From NCBI GenBank assembly GCA_030917395.1, contig JAUPUU010000297.1, forward strand, positions 1 to 64,000: a stretch of DNA of 64,000 nucleotides. The letters run 5' to 3'. The position numbers were made by a program, and so were the translations under genes. Within the stretch, counting starts at the first letter, position 1, and each line of letters starts with the position of its first letter. The notes beneath the pieces were generated by a model, which was not told where the DNA came from, made no database searches, and saw only the letters and a program-made list of their open reading frames with translations. Shown piece after piece: positions 53,529 through 62,098 of the stretch. This DNA is from Cyanobacteriota bacterium erpe_2018_sw_21hr_WHONDRS-SW48-000092_B_bin.40 (GTDB lineage Bacteria > Cyanobacteriota > Vampirovibrionia > Obscuribacterales > Obscuribacteraceae).

Positions 53529-53592
53529 TTGTCTAACTTTCGACAGTTCGTTAATTACTCTCGTGCTCTCGTCGTATTGTTGAACTGTCGAA
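53529..53592. repeat. Palindromic spacer with TTGTCTAAYTTTCG motif
   Basis: TTGTCTAACTTTCGA (53529-53543) overlaps an 11-bp inverted repeat, TTCGACAGTTC (53539-53549) and GAACTGTCGAA (53582-53592). AACTTTCGA repeats directly at 53535 and 53591. It lies between converging genes and is not a classical terminator because no T-run follows. Confidence 0.6.
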
Positions 53593-53642
53593 CTTTCGAA
53601 TTAACTAATTGCCGTTAAGTCTAAAGTTGGTAATCTCCAGTT

Positions 53643-54101
53643 CTATACAACTCCAATATCTTCGTTCCAAACTTTGGGGTGTTTTTGCTGAAATTCCTTG
53701 AGCAAATCGAAGCATTGATCTAGATCTAGATCGATAACTTCAACACCGTTGTCACGCATAAATTGAGCAGAGCTTTTAAAGGTGCGGTTCTCGCCGGCGA
53801 TAACTTTGGCGATGCCAAATTGCACCACCGCTCCAGCGCACATGGCGCAAGGCATCAAGGTGGAGTAGATCACTGTATCGCGATAACTTACTTGTCTTCC
53901 GGCATTGCGTAGGCAGTCTATTTCACCATGGGCAGTAGGGTCACCTTGCTGCACTCGTCGATTGTGGCCACGCCCAATAATCTGACCGGCTCTAACCAAG
54001 ACTGAACCGATTGGAATACCACCTTCGGCAAATCCTTTTCTGGCCTGGTTGATTGCTTCTTCCATAAACTCGTCTGGTTTATTTTGAGCGCTCTTTTCCA
54101 T
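53643..54101 (-). CDS. Cytosine deaminase, yeast FCY1-type
   Basis: A 152-residue zinc deaminase. Zinc ligands are His58 (TAHGEID, Glu60 as proton shuttle), Cys85 and Cys88 (LMPCAMCAGA). The order GGIPIGSVLV, IGRGHNRR, HGEIDCLRNAGR, YSTLMPCAMC, VIAGENRTFKS and a final VWNEDIGVV follows yeast cytosine deaminase almost step for step. It does not follow TadA (HAE) or bacterial CodA, which is an unrelated fold. AAGGAAG before the ATG at 54101 decides the start; the longer frame begins at 54152. Role would be pyrimidine salvage; cytosine deamination is inferred from family. Confidence 0.8.
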   Translation of the reverse strand: MEKSAQNKPDEFMEEAINQARKGFAEGGIPIGSVLVRAGQIIGRGHNRRVQQGDPTAHGEIDCLRNAGRQVSYRDTVIYSTLMPCAMCAGAVVQFGIAKVIAGENRTFKSSAQFMRDNGVEVIDLDLDQCFDLLKEFQQKHPKVWNEDIGVV

Positions 54102-54328
54102 CTGAAATTCTTCCTTTTTGTTGCCGATTACTCTCTTTGAACCAAGCACCAAAGGTGGAGCGGTGCTGCCGAATTTCGCCTTTGGCAGCGCTCGTTGCTG
54201 GTCTGATAATGTATATTATGTTTCATTGACCAGTCGAGGGCCTCTAAAGGCCTGCCAGTATTGGGTTTCCGGGCTCGAATTTTAATGGCGTTTTGGCCTC
54301 AAAAAGAATTTGGGCAGGACAATCTGAC

Positions 54329-54913
54329 CTAATCAATTTTCAGAGCGGCAAGAATATCTTCTTCGATCCAGCCACGTCTAAGTAAGGTATCGCCTACGCC
54401 ACCAGTAGCAAAGCGTTGCTCTAGAAGGGCAATGATCATCAAGTCCTCTGCTACAAGTCCTAATGCCATTAGCTGCAGTGCTAAGGCATCAGATACCTCT
54501 TCATCTGGTGCTATGAGTTCTTGACCAATTAAAAGACCGTCTAATTCTTCTTGCGATATAAATTGTTTTTCCAGCAGAATCTCACCTAACTGTCGGTCGC
54601 TGTTCTGCTGCTCCTGAACGGCCTCTTTTAGCTGCTCGAGGGTAATCATGCCAGAGGCTAAACAAAGCTGGCCTAAACGGAGCTTAGAATTGAATTTATT
54701 GCTGCCACCACTTGAATGCTCATGAACATTTCTATTTGAAGAAAGTTCTTCATGGGCAGTACGAATAGCTTGTAAAGCAATACGCGCTTGTTCTGTGGCT
54801 TTGGTCGAATTAAAAGGTTGTGACAATCTTTCTGTTAACCGCAAGGTTATTTCGTCAATGCTTGAGGCATCAGCGCTTTTGTCTAGTTTTAGTGCATGAA
54901 AATGATTATTCAT
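54329..54913 (-). CDS. Short MshEN-like (GspE N-terminal) protein
   Basis: A 194-residue protein. The first 65 residues are helical. Then comes a clear MshEN motif pair (RLGQLCLASGMITLEQLKEA and QLGEILLEKQFISQEELDGL, about 78-130) and a partial second pair (LMALGLVAEDLMIIALLEQ and GVGDTLLRRGWIEEDILAAL). No ATPase domain, signal peptide or membrane span. It is related to the three-module protein at 34612-35913. No ribosome-binding site is visible before the ATG. Confidence 0.7.
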   Translation of the reverse strand: MNNHFHALKLDKSADASSIDEITLRLTERLSQPFNSTKATEQARIALQAIRTAHEELSSNRNVHEHSSGGSNKFNSKLRLGQLCLASGMITLEQLKEAVQEQQNSDRQLGEILLEKQFISQEELDGLLIGQELIAPDEEVSDALALQLMALGLVAEDLMIIALLEQRFATGGVGDTLLRRGWIEEDILAALKID

Positions 54914-54994
54914 AATTTTTTGTCAGCAAGTGAAAACTTCTACGAAAGGTTCAGTGAATGGTTTATCTAATATTATAGAGTCGGTAAGGCTTGA

Positions 54995-55090
54995 CGAGTC
55001 GACAATACGACTAGTCGAGTTATCGACTTTTCCAATTATCGTATTTAGCAAAAGATCAATTGTATAATTGTCTAATTTTCGATAATTAGT
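54995..55090. repeat. Palindromic intergenic segment with second TTGTCTAAYTTTCG motif
   Basis: It contains the perfect palindrome CGACTAGTCG (55008-55017), the inverted pair AATTATCG/CGATAATT, a CAATT/AATTG stem with a 4-nt loop, and TTGTCTAATTTTCGA (55068-55082). The downstream bases (TAGTATCGTGCTCT) also resemble those after the first copy near 53.55 kb. It lies between divergent genes and may be regulatory. Confidence 0.55.
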
Positions 55091-55205
55091 ATCGTGCTCT
55101 GTTCTAACTTTTATCTGTTCTACTCGTTGTATTTATTTCTCGTTGTTCTTACTAACAGTCGTAAACTGCAGAATCAACCAAAAGAGTCCTTAGCTTAAGG
55201 TACCC

Positions 55206-57740
55206 ATGACATCAGCACCTCTAAACCAAGCCGGTAACCGTGTAAAAGCTTTCGACTTCAAGTTCTTGTCGAAAGAATGGTTGGCAATGTTCAATCCTTC
55301 TACTGTTGGCCGGGATTTCCTTGCTGGCATCACAGTGGCTATGGTGGCTCTGCCGCTCAACCTTGCTCTGGCAGTTGCCTCCGGTGTTGAGCCAGCCTTG
55401 GGAATCGTTTCTGGTATCGTGGCTGGAGTTATCGCTGCCCTCTTTGGTGGGCAGCGGTACGCCATAACTGGTCCTGCTGCAGCTATGGCCGTTGTATTGA
55501 TTGAAGTTGCTCACAACTTTGGCATGGGCGGAATCTTCTTTGTTGGCCTGGTAGGCGGTATCCTGCAGATTGTAGCCGGCTTGCTGAAACTGGGGAGAAT
55601 CATCTCCTTCCTGCCAATGCCTGTCATTGTGGGCTTTGCTAACGCCATTGGTATTCTTGTTATCTTCAACACGGTTGATGACTTCTTTGGCTTACAAGTA
55701 AGGCCGCTACATCTCCATACGGCCGCCACAGCAGCCACTGCTGTTGTTGGGTCGCCGTTTATTCCTGAATTTGTCAAAGACGTCAGCGACTTAATTCAGC
55801 GTATTTTTATTCACAACGAGTGCAATGTTCAGGCTGTCATTATTGGCCTGCTCGTAATTGCTCTCTCCGTGCTCGTGCCGCGCTTTACCAAAGTGGTGCC
55901 GGGTTCGTTAATAGCCATTGTTGCGGCCTCGATTGCCGCAAATCTCCTTCATTTTGATATTCCTCGGGTAGTCGATTTAGCGCCTCTGACTAATATCAAT
56001 TTGATGCCGCATTGGCCAACATTGCCCACTGGTATTACTACTTTTCAGCAATATCAAGCTCTCACTCTTTATGCCATCACTGTTTTCATGTTGGGTTCAA
56101 TTGAATCGCTGCTTTCAGCCACAGTGGCCGATGGTATGTCATTGCGCTCTAAGCATCGGCCCGATCAAGAACTGATTGGTCAAGGTCTTGCTAATTTCGC
56201 TATGCCGTTCTTCGGCGGTATTCCAGTTACTGGTGTAATTGCTCGCACTGCAGTCAATATCACAGCCGGTGCGCGCACTCGCCTAGCAGCAATCATTCAC
56301 TCAGGGGTTCTGCTCTTACTAGTACTTTGTTTTGCTCATCTAGCCGAACAGATTCCTCTGGCAGCTTTGGCTGGGGTGCTTGTTTTGACTGGCTTCCGCT
56401 TGATTGAGTGGGATGAAATTCGCGAAATTTGGCGAGGCTCAAGGACAGAAGGCTGGGTAGTGTTGGCTACCACAGTGGCTTCAGTCTGCGTTGACTTGAC
56501 AGCTGGCATCCTAACGGGCTTGCTTCTCACCTGCGTTTTGACAGTGCAAAAAATGAGCTTACTCAGCCTGGTTAGCGAAGTTGGCGAGGATGACGATCGC
56601 ATCGAAGCTACCCAGCAAATTCCTAGCTGCAAGTTTGTGCGCACCTATCTAGTTGATGGTCCGCTGTTCTTCGGAGCGGCGGAGCGCTTTACCGAGAATA
56701 TTTTGCTCACTCAAGATTTGCGCGCTTTGATTTTACATATGCGCTCACTCAACATGATGGATATCACAGGGGTAGAGACACTATTGGCTATCCACTCTCA
56801 GCTCAAGCGCAATAATGTTCGCCTGGTTATTGCTGAGCTTCCTGGTCAACCCCTTGAGTTGATGAAAAAGACTGGTGCCTTGGAGAAAATAGGCATTGAG
56901 AACTGTTTTTCTGACTACAAAGAAGCCCAACTTGATGTCAATGAGAAATTGCTGACTTCGGTCTGTCAGGGCTGTTCCGCCGGTATTAATCCTGAGATAA
57001 AAGGCAAGATGACTGGCCCTCGTGACTGCAAGCTGCGCAGCGCTTTACTAATGGACAATAGTCGACTGACCAAGACATTAAAAGCGCGTATGGATCGTAC
57101 TCAGAAAATCAAAACTGGTACCTTTACGGCTATTAGTCCTGACATTCTCCGCCTTGTCAGAGTAAGCAAACCAGAAGACATACCTGAGTTCCTTCGCGAT
57201 ACACCCATCGAAGCCTTGCTTAAATGCCAGAATATGGGCGAAGTTGATGCCAATCAGTCAGAGGATCCTGATCTCGTAATTGGTATGTGTATTGACTATC
57301 GCAAGTCACTCTCTCTACCTCAAAACTGCGCTTACGTCATTAGGCGAACAGGGGCTAATATGGCTGGTTCAGAGTTTTCGCTTGCTCTTGCTCTTTCAAC
57401 CGGTATTGAATATATGGCATTAATCGCTCATAACCACTGCGTTATGTCTGACCCACACGTCAAACGTGGTGCCTTTGTTTCAGCTTTAACAGGCAAGCAT
57501 GGCTGGAGCGATGATCAAGCCCTTAGTTTCTTTGATGAACATGCCTCCAGTCGAGAAATCGACGATGCCATCGACTTCTCTATTAAAGAGTCGCGCCGTC
57601 TAAGTAATCTCTTCCGTGGGCTTAAAGTGGTGCCGATGCTCTTTATGCTCGAAGATAACTTGGTATATCTGGTAAAAGATTGGGTGCGTGAGAAGGAAGG
57701 TAAAGATGAAGCCGACGAGGATTCTTACCTCAGCGATTAG
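55206..57740 (+). CDS. SulP anion transporter fused to STAS and beta-carbonic anhydrase-like domains
   Basis: The 844-residue protein begins with a SulP transporter (residues 30-450; GITVAMVALPLNLALAVASG, ALFGGQRYAITGPAAAM). A STAS domain follows (about 478-590; LDGPLFFGAAERF-like strand and MRSLNMMDITGVETL). The last 200 residues resemble beta-carbonic anhydrase, with the zinc motif Cys695-Ile-Asp697-Tyr-Arg699 and His742-x-x-Cys745, and an Arg-Arg-Thr-Gly-Ala-Asn segment in place of the usual RNAGN. Coupling bicarbonate transport to CO2 hydration is the likely purpose; sulfate is the alternative substrate. AAGG lies 6 bp before the ATG. Confidence 0.88.
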   Translation: MTSAPLNQAGNRVKAFDFKFLSKEWLAMFNPSTVGRDFLAGITVAMVALPLNLALAVASGVEPALGIVSGIVAGVIAALFGGQRYAITGPAAAMAVVLIEVAHNFGMGGIFFVGLVGGILQIVAGLLKLGRIISFLPMPVIVGFANAIGILVIFNTVDDFFGLQVRPLHLHTAATAATAVVGSPFIPEFVKDVSDLIQRIFIHNECNVQAVIIGLLVIALSVLVPRFTKVVPGSLIAIVAASIAANLLHFDIPRVVDLAPLTNINLMPHWPTLPTGITTFQQYQALTLYAITVFMLGSIESLLSATVADGMSLRSKHRPDQELIGQGLANFAMPFFGGIPVTGVIARTAVNITAGARTRLAAIIHSGVLLLLVLCFAHLAEQIPLAALAGVLVLTGFRLIEWDEIREIWRGSRTEGWVVLATTVASVCVDLTAGILTGLLLTCVLTVQKMSLLSLVSEVGEDDDRIEATQQIPSCKFVRTYLVDGPLFFGAAERFTENILLTQDLRALILHMRSLNMMDITGVETLLAIHSQLKRNNVRLVIAELPGQPLELMKKTGALEKIGIENCFSDYKEAQLDVNEKLLTSVCQGCSAGINPEIKGKMTGPRDCKLRSALLMDNSRLTKTLKARMDRTQKIKTGTFTAISPDILRLVRVSKPEDIPEFLRDTPIEALLKCQNMGEVDANQSEDPDLVIGMCIDYRKSLSLPQNCAYVIRRTGANMAGSEFSLALALSTGIEYMALIAHNHCVMSDPHVKRGAFVSALTGKHGWSDDQALSFFDEHASSREIDDAIDFSIKESRRLSNLFRGLKVVPMLFMLEDNLVYLVKDWVREKEGKDEADEDSYLSD

Positions 57741-57868
57741 TTACAGGACTACGCTCTTCACGCGAATCTAAAATTGTTCTCAACGAAGCAAAAATAGATT
57801 ATTAGAGTAATGCTTCCGAACCGGCTCTTGAGATCGTCTATAATCTTCTCGCATTCATCGAGGTGGTT

Positions 57869-59050
57869 ATGGTCGAGGGTAAGTTGCGCTTCAGCACAAT
57901 ATTTGTTGCTCTTGCGGCGCTTGTATTTTCGCTAGCTTATTTCGTCAAAGCGAAAGAGCCAATTCTGCAAATTGTTAGCCCAAGCAGAATCATGGCTTCG
58001 GCTACTGCCTTACCAAATAGCACTGATTCGAAATTTGCTGAGATGGTCATGAATAGCTCAAGCTATGCCGTATTCTTATGCCGTAGTGAATACTCGAGCG
58101 GCAATGCTAATTCTCTTGAAGCCTTGAGAGGATGGGCGGCACAGCAATTTCATAATGATCCTCGTTTCCTCCATCCTGTGATTTTGCCCAAGGCTACAGC
58201 TAGTTCTACCTTTATCAATTCCACTGCCTATTGCCTTTTTGCTGCACCCTATTATTATGCCTCCCAAGCGGCGGCTAGTTTAATTAGCAGCCGGGTTGAT
58301 GGCTATTGCGACAGTGAGTCTTTCCGCGTCTTCAAGAACGATTTTGCCGGTCTTTTTGGCAGCAATGCCGAAGCCGCAACTCTTCTTGCTCGCTATCAGT
58401 CAGACCGAGCCCGCACAGCTATTAATCCACTGCTATCTGTATTGTTCTGGCTCGTCATAGTGGTGCTTTCTCCTGCTTTGACTGGCTCCTTCAAGCGCGC
58501 TGCCAGTTTCTGGAGGGCACCATTCATGAGCAGTGATCACTCCGCTAGAAAGAGCGCCACAGCAGCCGCTTATTTCGCTTATTTTGTCTCTTTTCTTGGA
58601 CTCTATTACTCTGCTCAGGCCATAATCGTAGAGAGCACTGCTGGCGCTTCTGCCATTGCCGCCATCGTATGTGGTGCCTCCGCGCTATATGTTTTGTTTC
58701 CTATCAAAGTATTTGTCGATAACGACGAAGTCTTGATGTTGCGGTCGACTATTTCAGTTCGCTCCGTCTTGATTTCGGCCTGGTTGTTCTTAAGTGTACT
58801 TTCAATACAAATGTTGACTTGGATTAAGCAGGGAGTTTTGACCGAACCCGATCCAATTAGCCTGTTGATATCTGCTGTTACGGGTGACTTCATTCATGAC
58901 CCTTTAACCGCCAAGCGCTGGATTTCAACAGCAATTGCTCTGACTTGGTCGGTTAGCTTTGTCTTCATCTTGAAAATACTGTCAAGACGTGACGCTGAGA
59001 GCTCCAGAGAAGTGACGAAGAAGTTGGCTGGTTTAGGCGCGAAACACTAG
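57869..59050 (+). CDS. Polytopic membrane protein, hypothetical, 393 aa
   Basis: One N-terminal span (residues 9-25), a probably periplasmic region of about 150 residues with three or four cysteines, and about six further spans from residue 190 onward (LLSVLFWLVIVVLSPAL, AAYFAYFVSFLGLYYSA and others). No family recognised. GAGG lies 6 bp before the ATG at 57869; a GTG two codons upstream is less likely. It is followed by tRNA-Leu at 23 bp. Confidence 0.72.
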   Translation: MVEGKLRFSTIFVALAALVFSLAYFVKAKEPILQIVSPSRIMASATALPNSTDSKFAEMVMNSSSYAVFLCRSEYSSGNANSLEALRGWAAQQFHNDPRFLHPVILPKATASSTFINSTAYCLFAAPYYYASQAAASLISSRVDGYCDSESFRVFKNDFAGLFGSNAEAATLLARYQSDRARTAINPLLSVLFWLVIVVLSPALTGSFKRAASFWRAPFMSSDHSARKSATAAAYFAYFVSFLGLYYSAQAIIVESTAGASAIAAIVCGASALYVLFPIKVFVDNDEVLMLRSTISVRSVLISAWLFLSVLSIQMLTWIKQGVLTEPDPISLLISAVTGDFIHDPLTAKRWISTAIALTWSVSFVFILKILSRRDAESSREVTKKLAGLGAKH

Positions 59051-59073
59051 TGCTAAAATAAATAGCTCTGCCT

Positions 59074-59157
59074 GCCCTTGTGTCGGAACTGGTATACGAG
59101 ACGCACTTAAAATGCGTTGCCCGTAAGGGATTGAGGGTTCGACTCCCTCCGAGGGCA
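59074..59157 (+). tRNA. tRNA-Leu (TAA)
   Basis: The 84-base class II tRNA has acceptor stem GCCCTTG/CGAGGGC (one G-U pair), anticodon stem ACGCA/TGCGT with loop CTTAAAA (anticodon TAA), a long variable arm (TGCCCGTAAGGGAT) and T arm GAGGG-TTCGACT-CCCTC. The discriminator is A. No CCA is encoded and there is no intron in the anticodon loop. Confidence 0.95.
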
Positions 59158-59209
59158 AATTTTTCTCAGCGGCTTAAAGCTCATAGAGTTTAGGCCTTAG
59201 GTAATTTAA

Positions 59210-60391
59210 GTGTCTAACTCATTCGATACGATTGTAGTTGGCCTTGGTGCCATGGGTAGCGCTACTCTTTACCAGCTAGCACAGCGTGGTATTAGAGCTC
59301 TAGGCATTGACCTTTTGGCGCCTCCACATACCCTTGGTTCGTCCCATGGTGATACTCGCATCACCCGTCAGGCAATCGGGGAAGGTGACCATTACACGCC
59401 CCTCTCCTTGCGTTCTTATGAAATCTTTCGTGAGATGGAGCGACTGACCGAAACCAGCCTGCTGGAAGTTACCGGTGGTCTGATGATTTCAAGCCTGAGC
59501 GAGCCAGTTTCGGTCGTGCACGTGCCGCAATTTTTCCAAAACACCGTGGCTGCCGCCCAGAAGTTTGGTATCAAGCACGAGATCTTAAATGCCAAAGAAA
59601 TGCGTCTGCGCTTCCCGCAATTCAACGTTGACGATGATGAAATGGGCTACTTCGAATACGATGCTGCTTACTTACGTCCTGAAGAAATTATTCGTGTTCA
59701 ATTGAAATTGGCCGGAGAGCTTGGTGCAACTATTCATACAAACGAGACTGTTATTGGCTTTGAAGAGAATGCCAAAGGCGTTGAAGTTTATACTAATCAA
59801 GGTACTTATACTGCCGAGCGCTTAGTGCTCTCTGTAGGGCCCTGGCTGACCGAGCTATTGCCGCAGCTAAAGCCAGTCTTCAAGGTTTATCGCCAAGTTC
59901 TTTACTGGTTTGATATTGCTGATTCATTTGAACAATTTGCTCCGCCAAAGTTTCCCCTCTTTATTTGGCAGTTAAAAGGTGCAGAAGCCGGAGTCTACGG
60001 GTTGCCAGCCCTAGATGGCCCGAATGGCGGTTTCAAAATAGGCAGTTCTAACTATCTCACTGAGCCGGTAACCCCTGATTCGGTAGAGCGGTCAGTCAGT
60101 GCTGAAGAGACCGTTGAAATGTTCAATAGCAAAGTCGAGCGGTGCTTCCCCTTGGCCAATAACAAGTGCCTAAAGTCTGCAGTTTGTCTCTACACTGTCA
60201 CGCCAGATAGTGCCTTTGTCATTGATTGGCTGCCAGATTCGCAGCGCATTGTTATCTGCTCACCGTGTTCAGGGCACGGCTTTAAGCATGCTGCAGCCAT
60301 TGGCGAAAGTATTGCGGAGATGACTACTAAGGGTCACTCTCACTTAGATCTTAGCGCTTTTAAGCTGGCTCGACTGGCTCAGTCTACTTGA
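59210..60391 (+). CDS. Sarcosine oxidase/N-methyltryptophan oxidase family flavoprotein
   Basis: A 393-residue monomeric amine oxidase. The FAD motif VVGLGAMGSATLYQLAQRG is at 10-28, then SSHGDTRITRQA at 44-55. AVCLYTVTPDSAFVID places Cys326 at the position that binds FAD covalently in the family, and CSGHGFKHAAAIGE follows. The reaction would be oxidative demethylation of an N-methyl amino acid, giving formaldehyde and hydrogen peroxide. Sarcosine, N-methyltryptophan and pipecolate are all possible substrates. GTG start. It converges on the FAH-family gene with a 3-bp gap. Confidence 0.88.
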   Translation: MSNSFDTIVVGLGAMGSATLYQLAQRGIRALGIDLLAPPHTLGSSHGDTRITRQAIGEGDHYTPLSLRSYEIFREMERLTETSLLEVTGGLMISSLSEPVSVVHVPQFFQNTVAAAQKFGIKHEILNAKEMRLRFPQFNVDDDEMGYFEYDAAYLRPEEIIRVQLKLAGELGATIHTNETVIGFEENAKGVEVYTNQGTYTAERLVLSVGPWLTELLPQLKPVFKVYRQVLYWFDIADSFEQFAPPKFPLFIWQLKGAEAGVYGLPALDGPNGGFKIGSSNYLTEPVTPDSVERSVSAEETVEMFNSKVERCFPLANNKCLKSAVCLYTVTPDSAFVIDWLPDSQRIVICSPCSGHGFKHAAAIGESIAEMTTKGHSHLDLSAFKLARLAQST

Positions 60392-60394
60392 TGC

Positions 60395-61234
60395 CTATTT
60401 GACTTGAGCCAGTTCTTTAATGCGCACTTTGTTCTCCAGCACGCCGATACCGCTCACTTCCATTCTTACAACATCGCCGTCTTTGAGCCAGGGATAAACA
60501 GCTGGTGTCAATTCAACGCCATTGGCGTCATAGGTGGCCATAAATTCGGCAATGCAGCCATTGCCGACGGTGCCTGAACCAAAGAAATAGCCAGGCTGTA
60601 TAGCGATATTTTGGCTACCTAACCAGGCAAAGATTCTAGCGAAGCTCCAGGCTTTCTTCTCACCTGTTGTTGGATGAGTGTGATAGAGCGATTGATAGTT
60701 GCTGCGGGTTCTCTCTTCACCGTTAATAGTGAGAATCATCTCCATATCGAAGACACCGTTCTCGTCCATTTTTAGTTCAGAAGCCTTAACAAGCTTGGGG
60801 CCGATACTTTTGCCAACTACAAACTTGCTATTGGTTGGCCCTAAGCCTTCCATATCTTTTTTCTGAATATCGCGAGCTGACCAATCATTGAGAATAGTGA
60901 AATAGCAGTGGTCTTTGATGAACTGCAAGGCTTCAGCTTCGCTCGTGAGCAGAGCGCCCTTGGTCGCGAGGCAGCCAATCTCGAACTCATAGTCAGGGGC
61001 TTTTACTACCGCAGGGAAGGTCACTTCTTCGCCGGTAGCGAAGACTTTATCGGCTGGCATGTCAACCACATAATATGCAGCATGGTCGTACCAAACTGGT
61101 GAAACTGCTACGCCTCGCTTGGCACGAATCTGGCGAATGTGGGTCTCAAAACCAAGAAAATCTAGCAATACTCTTGGCTCGGGAACTTTGACGCCAAATA
61201 GTTCAACTGTATTCTCAGAATTCTTGTAGAGCAT
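60395..61234 (-). CDS. Fumarylacetoacetate hydrolase family protein
   Basis: A 279-residue metal-dependent enzyme with the conserved acidic segment DYEFEIGCLATKG (80-92), the motif NDWSARDIQKKDM and FGSGTVGNGC near the C-terminus. Members cleave C-C bonds in aromatic-acid and tyrosine degradation, or act as decarboxylases or hydratases. The spacing favours a fumarylacetoacetase-like hydrolase, but no tyrosine-pathway neighbours are present. GAGGGAC precedes the ATG. Confidence 0.82.
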   Translation of the reverse strand: MLYKNSENTVELFGVKVPEPRVLLDFLGFETHIRQIRAKRGVAVSPVWYDHAAYYVVDMPADKVFATGEEVTFPAVVKAPDYEFEIGCLATKGALLTSEAEALQFIKDHCYFTILNDWSARDIQKKDMEGLGPTNSKFVVGKSIGPKLVKASELKMDENGVFDMEMILTINGEERTRSNYQSLYHTHPTTGEKKAWSFARIFAWLGSQNIAIQPGYFFGSGTVGNGCIAEFMATYDANGVELTPAVYPWLKDGDVVRMEVSGIGVLENKVRIKELAQVK

Positions 61235-61439
61235 GCCGTCCCTCTTCTCTAGTTTCTAGTGCTTTGCGATTATGGCACGCTCCTGGGCGGGGCGCCGAAA
61301 TCTCAATTTTGCCCTTATAAAGGGCTGCCAAGATAGGTTGCGGATGACCTCAAACTGCCAAATATTAGACAAATGACCATATTTGAACTGCTTGGGCTGC
61401 CAGCGAGTAAACTTAGACAGTGGCAAGCAGTAGGTAGTT

Positions 61440-61811
61440 ATGAAGCATTCGCAAGAGTTCGAAGATTTAGTAGCTCAAATTAAACCAGGCATAAAGGAAG
61501 TGACGATTGAGCAGGTCGTGAACTTTCAGAAAGAGGCAAAAGACTTTCTATTAATTGACGTGCGTGAAGATCACGAATGGCAACAAGGTCACGCACCTGG
61601 GGCGGTGCATCTTGGTCGCGGCATTATTGAGCGAGACATAATTGCCCTTGAACCGAATAAAGGGCGTGAAATTGTTCTCTATTGTGGAGGCGGCTATCGT
61701 TCTGCCATGTCGGCAGAGAATTTGCAAAAAATGGGTTACACTAACATTTTCTCGATGGCTGGCGGCATGCGTGGCTGGCGTGAACTCAATCTTCCTGAGG
61801 AAAAACCATGA
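61440..61811 (+). CDS. Single-domain rhodanese
   Basis: A 123-residue sulfurtransferase-like protein. DVREDHEWQQGHAPGAVHLG is the N-terminal signature and YCGGGYRSAMSAENL carries the active-site cysteine and loop. The glycine-rich 6-residue loop after the cysteine fits a GlpE-like thiosulfate or persulfide transferase. It overlaps the next gene by 4 bp. A second rhodanese-containing gene lies at the right edge of the window. Confidence 0.9.
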   Translation: MKHSQEFEDLVAQIKPGIKEVTIEQVVNFQKEAKDFLLIDVREDHEWQQGHAPGAVHLGRGIIERDIIALEPNKGREIVLYCGGGYRSAMSAENLQKMGYTNIFSMAGGMRGWRELNLPEEKP

Positions 61812-61996
61812 ACGATTGGTTTCGCGAGTTCCTAGAGCTGCAGACTAAAGACCCTCAAGCCTTCTTTCTCATGATTGGCTGCATTTCTTTGCTGGTATTT
61901 TTATCGCTCACTATATTTGGTGGCTTCATCTGGTATCTCTACAAAGGCGATCAGCCTGCTAACAGAAAGAAGCCCGAGACTCCGAAATCTGACTGA
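61808..61996 (+). CDS. Small membrane protein, 62 aa
   Basis: A hydrophilic N-terminus (MNDWFREFLELQTKD), one span (FFLMIGCISLLVFLSLTIFGGFIWYLY) and a basic, Pro/Lys-rich tail. It overlaps the rhodanese gene by 4 bp, so the two are co-translated. It could anchor or recruit the rhodanese at the membrane; this is inference. Confidence 0.75.
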   Translation: MNDWFREFLELQTKDPQAFFLMIGCISLLVFLSLTIFGGFIWYLYKGDQPANRKKPETPKSD

Positions 61997-62021
61997 TAAC
62001 TAGTCGAATATTGGCTTAGGA

Positions 62022-62049
62022 GGGCAATTCTTGTAGTCAAGAGTTGCCC
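62022..62049 (+). terminator. Probable terminator of the rhodanese operon
   Basis: GGGCAATTCTTG and CAAGAGTTGCCC form a 12-bp stem with one G-U pair and a 4-nt loop. Only a weak T-rich tail (TTGGTATT) follows. Confidence 0.65.
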
Positions 62050-62098
62050 TTGGTATTGATACTACCCATAATGTCTATATCCGATCGAGGAATAGTAT

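Noticed and set aside
53437..53642. CRISPR-like repeats in the spacer after the 716-aa membrane protein
   Set aside because: The motifs are irregularly spaced palindromes, not equal repeats with unique spacers, and no cas gene is present.
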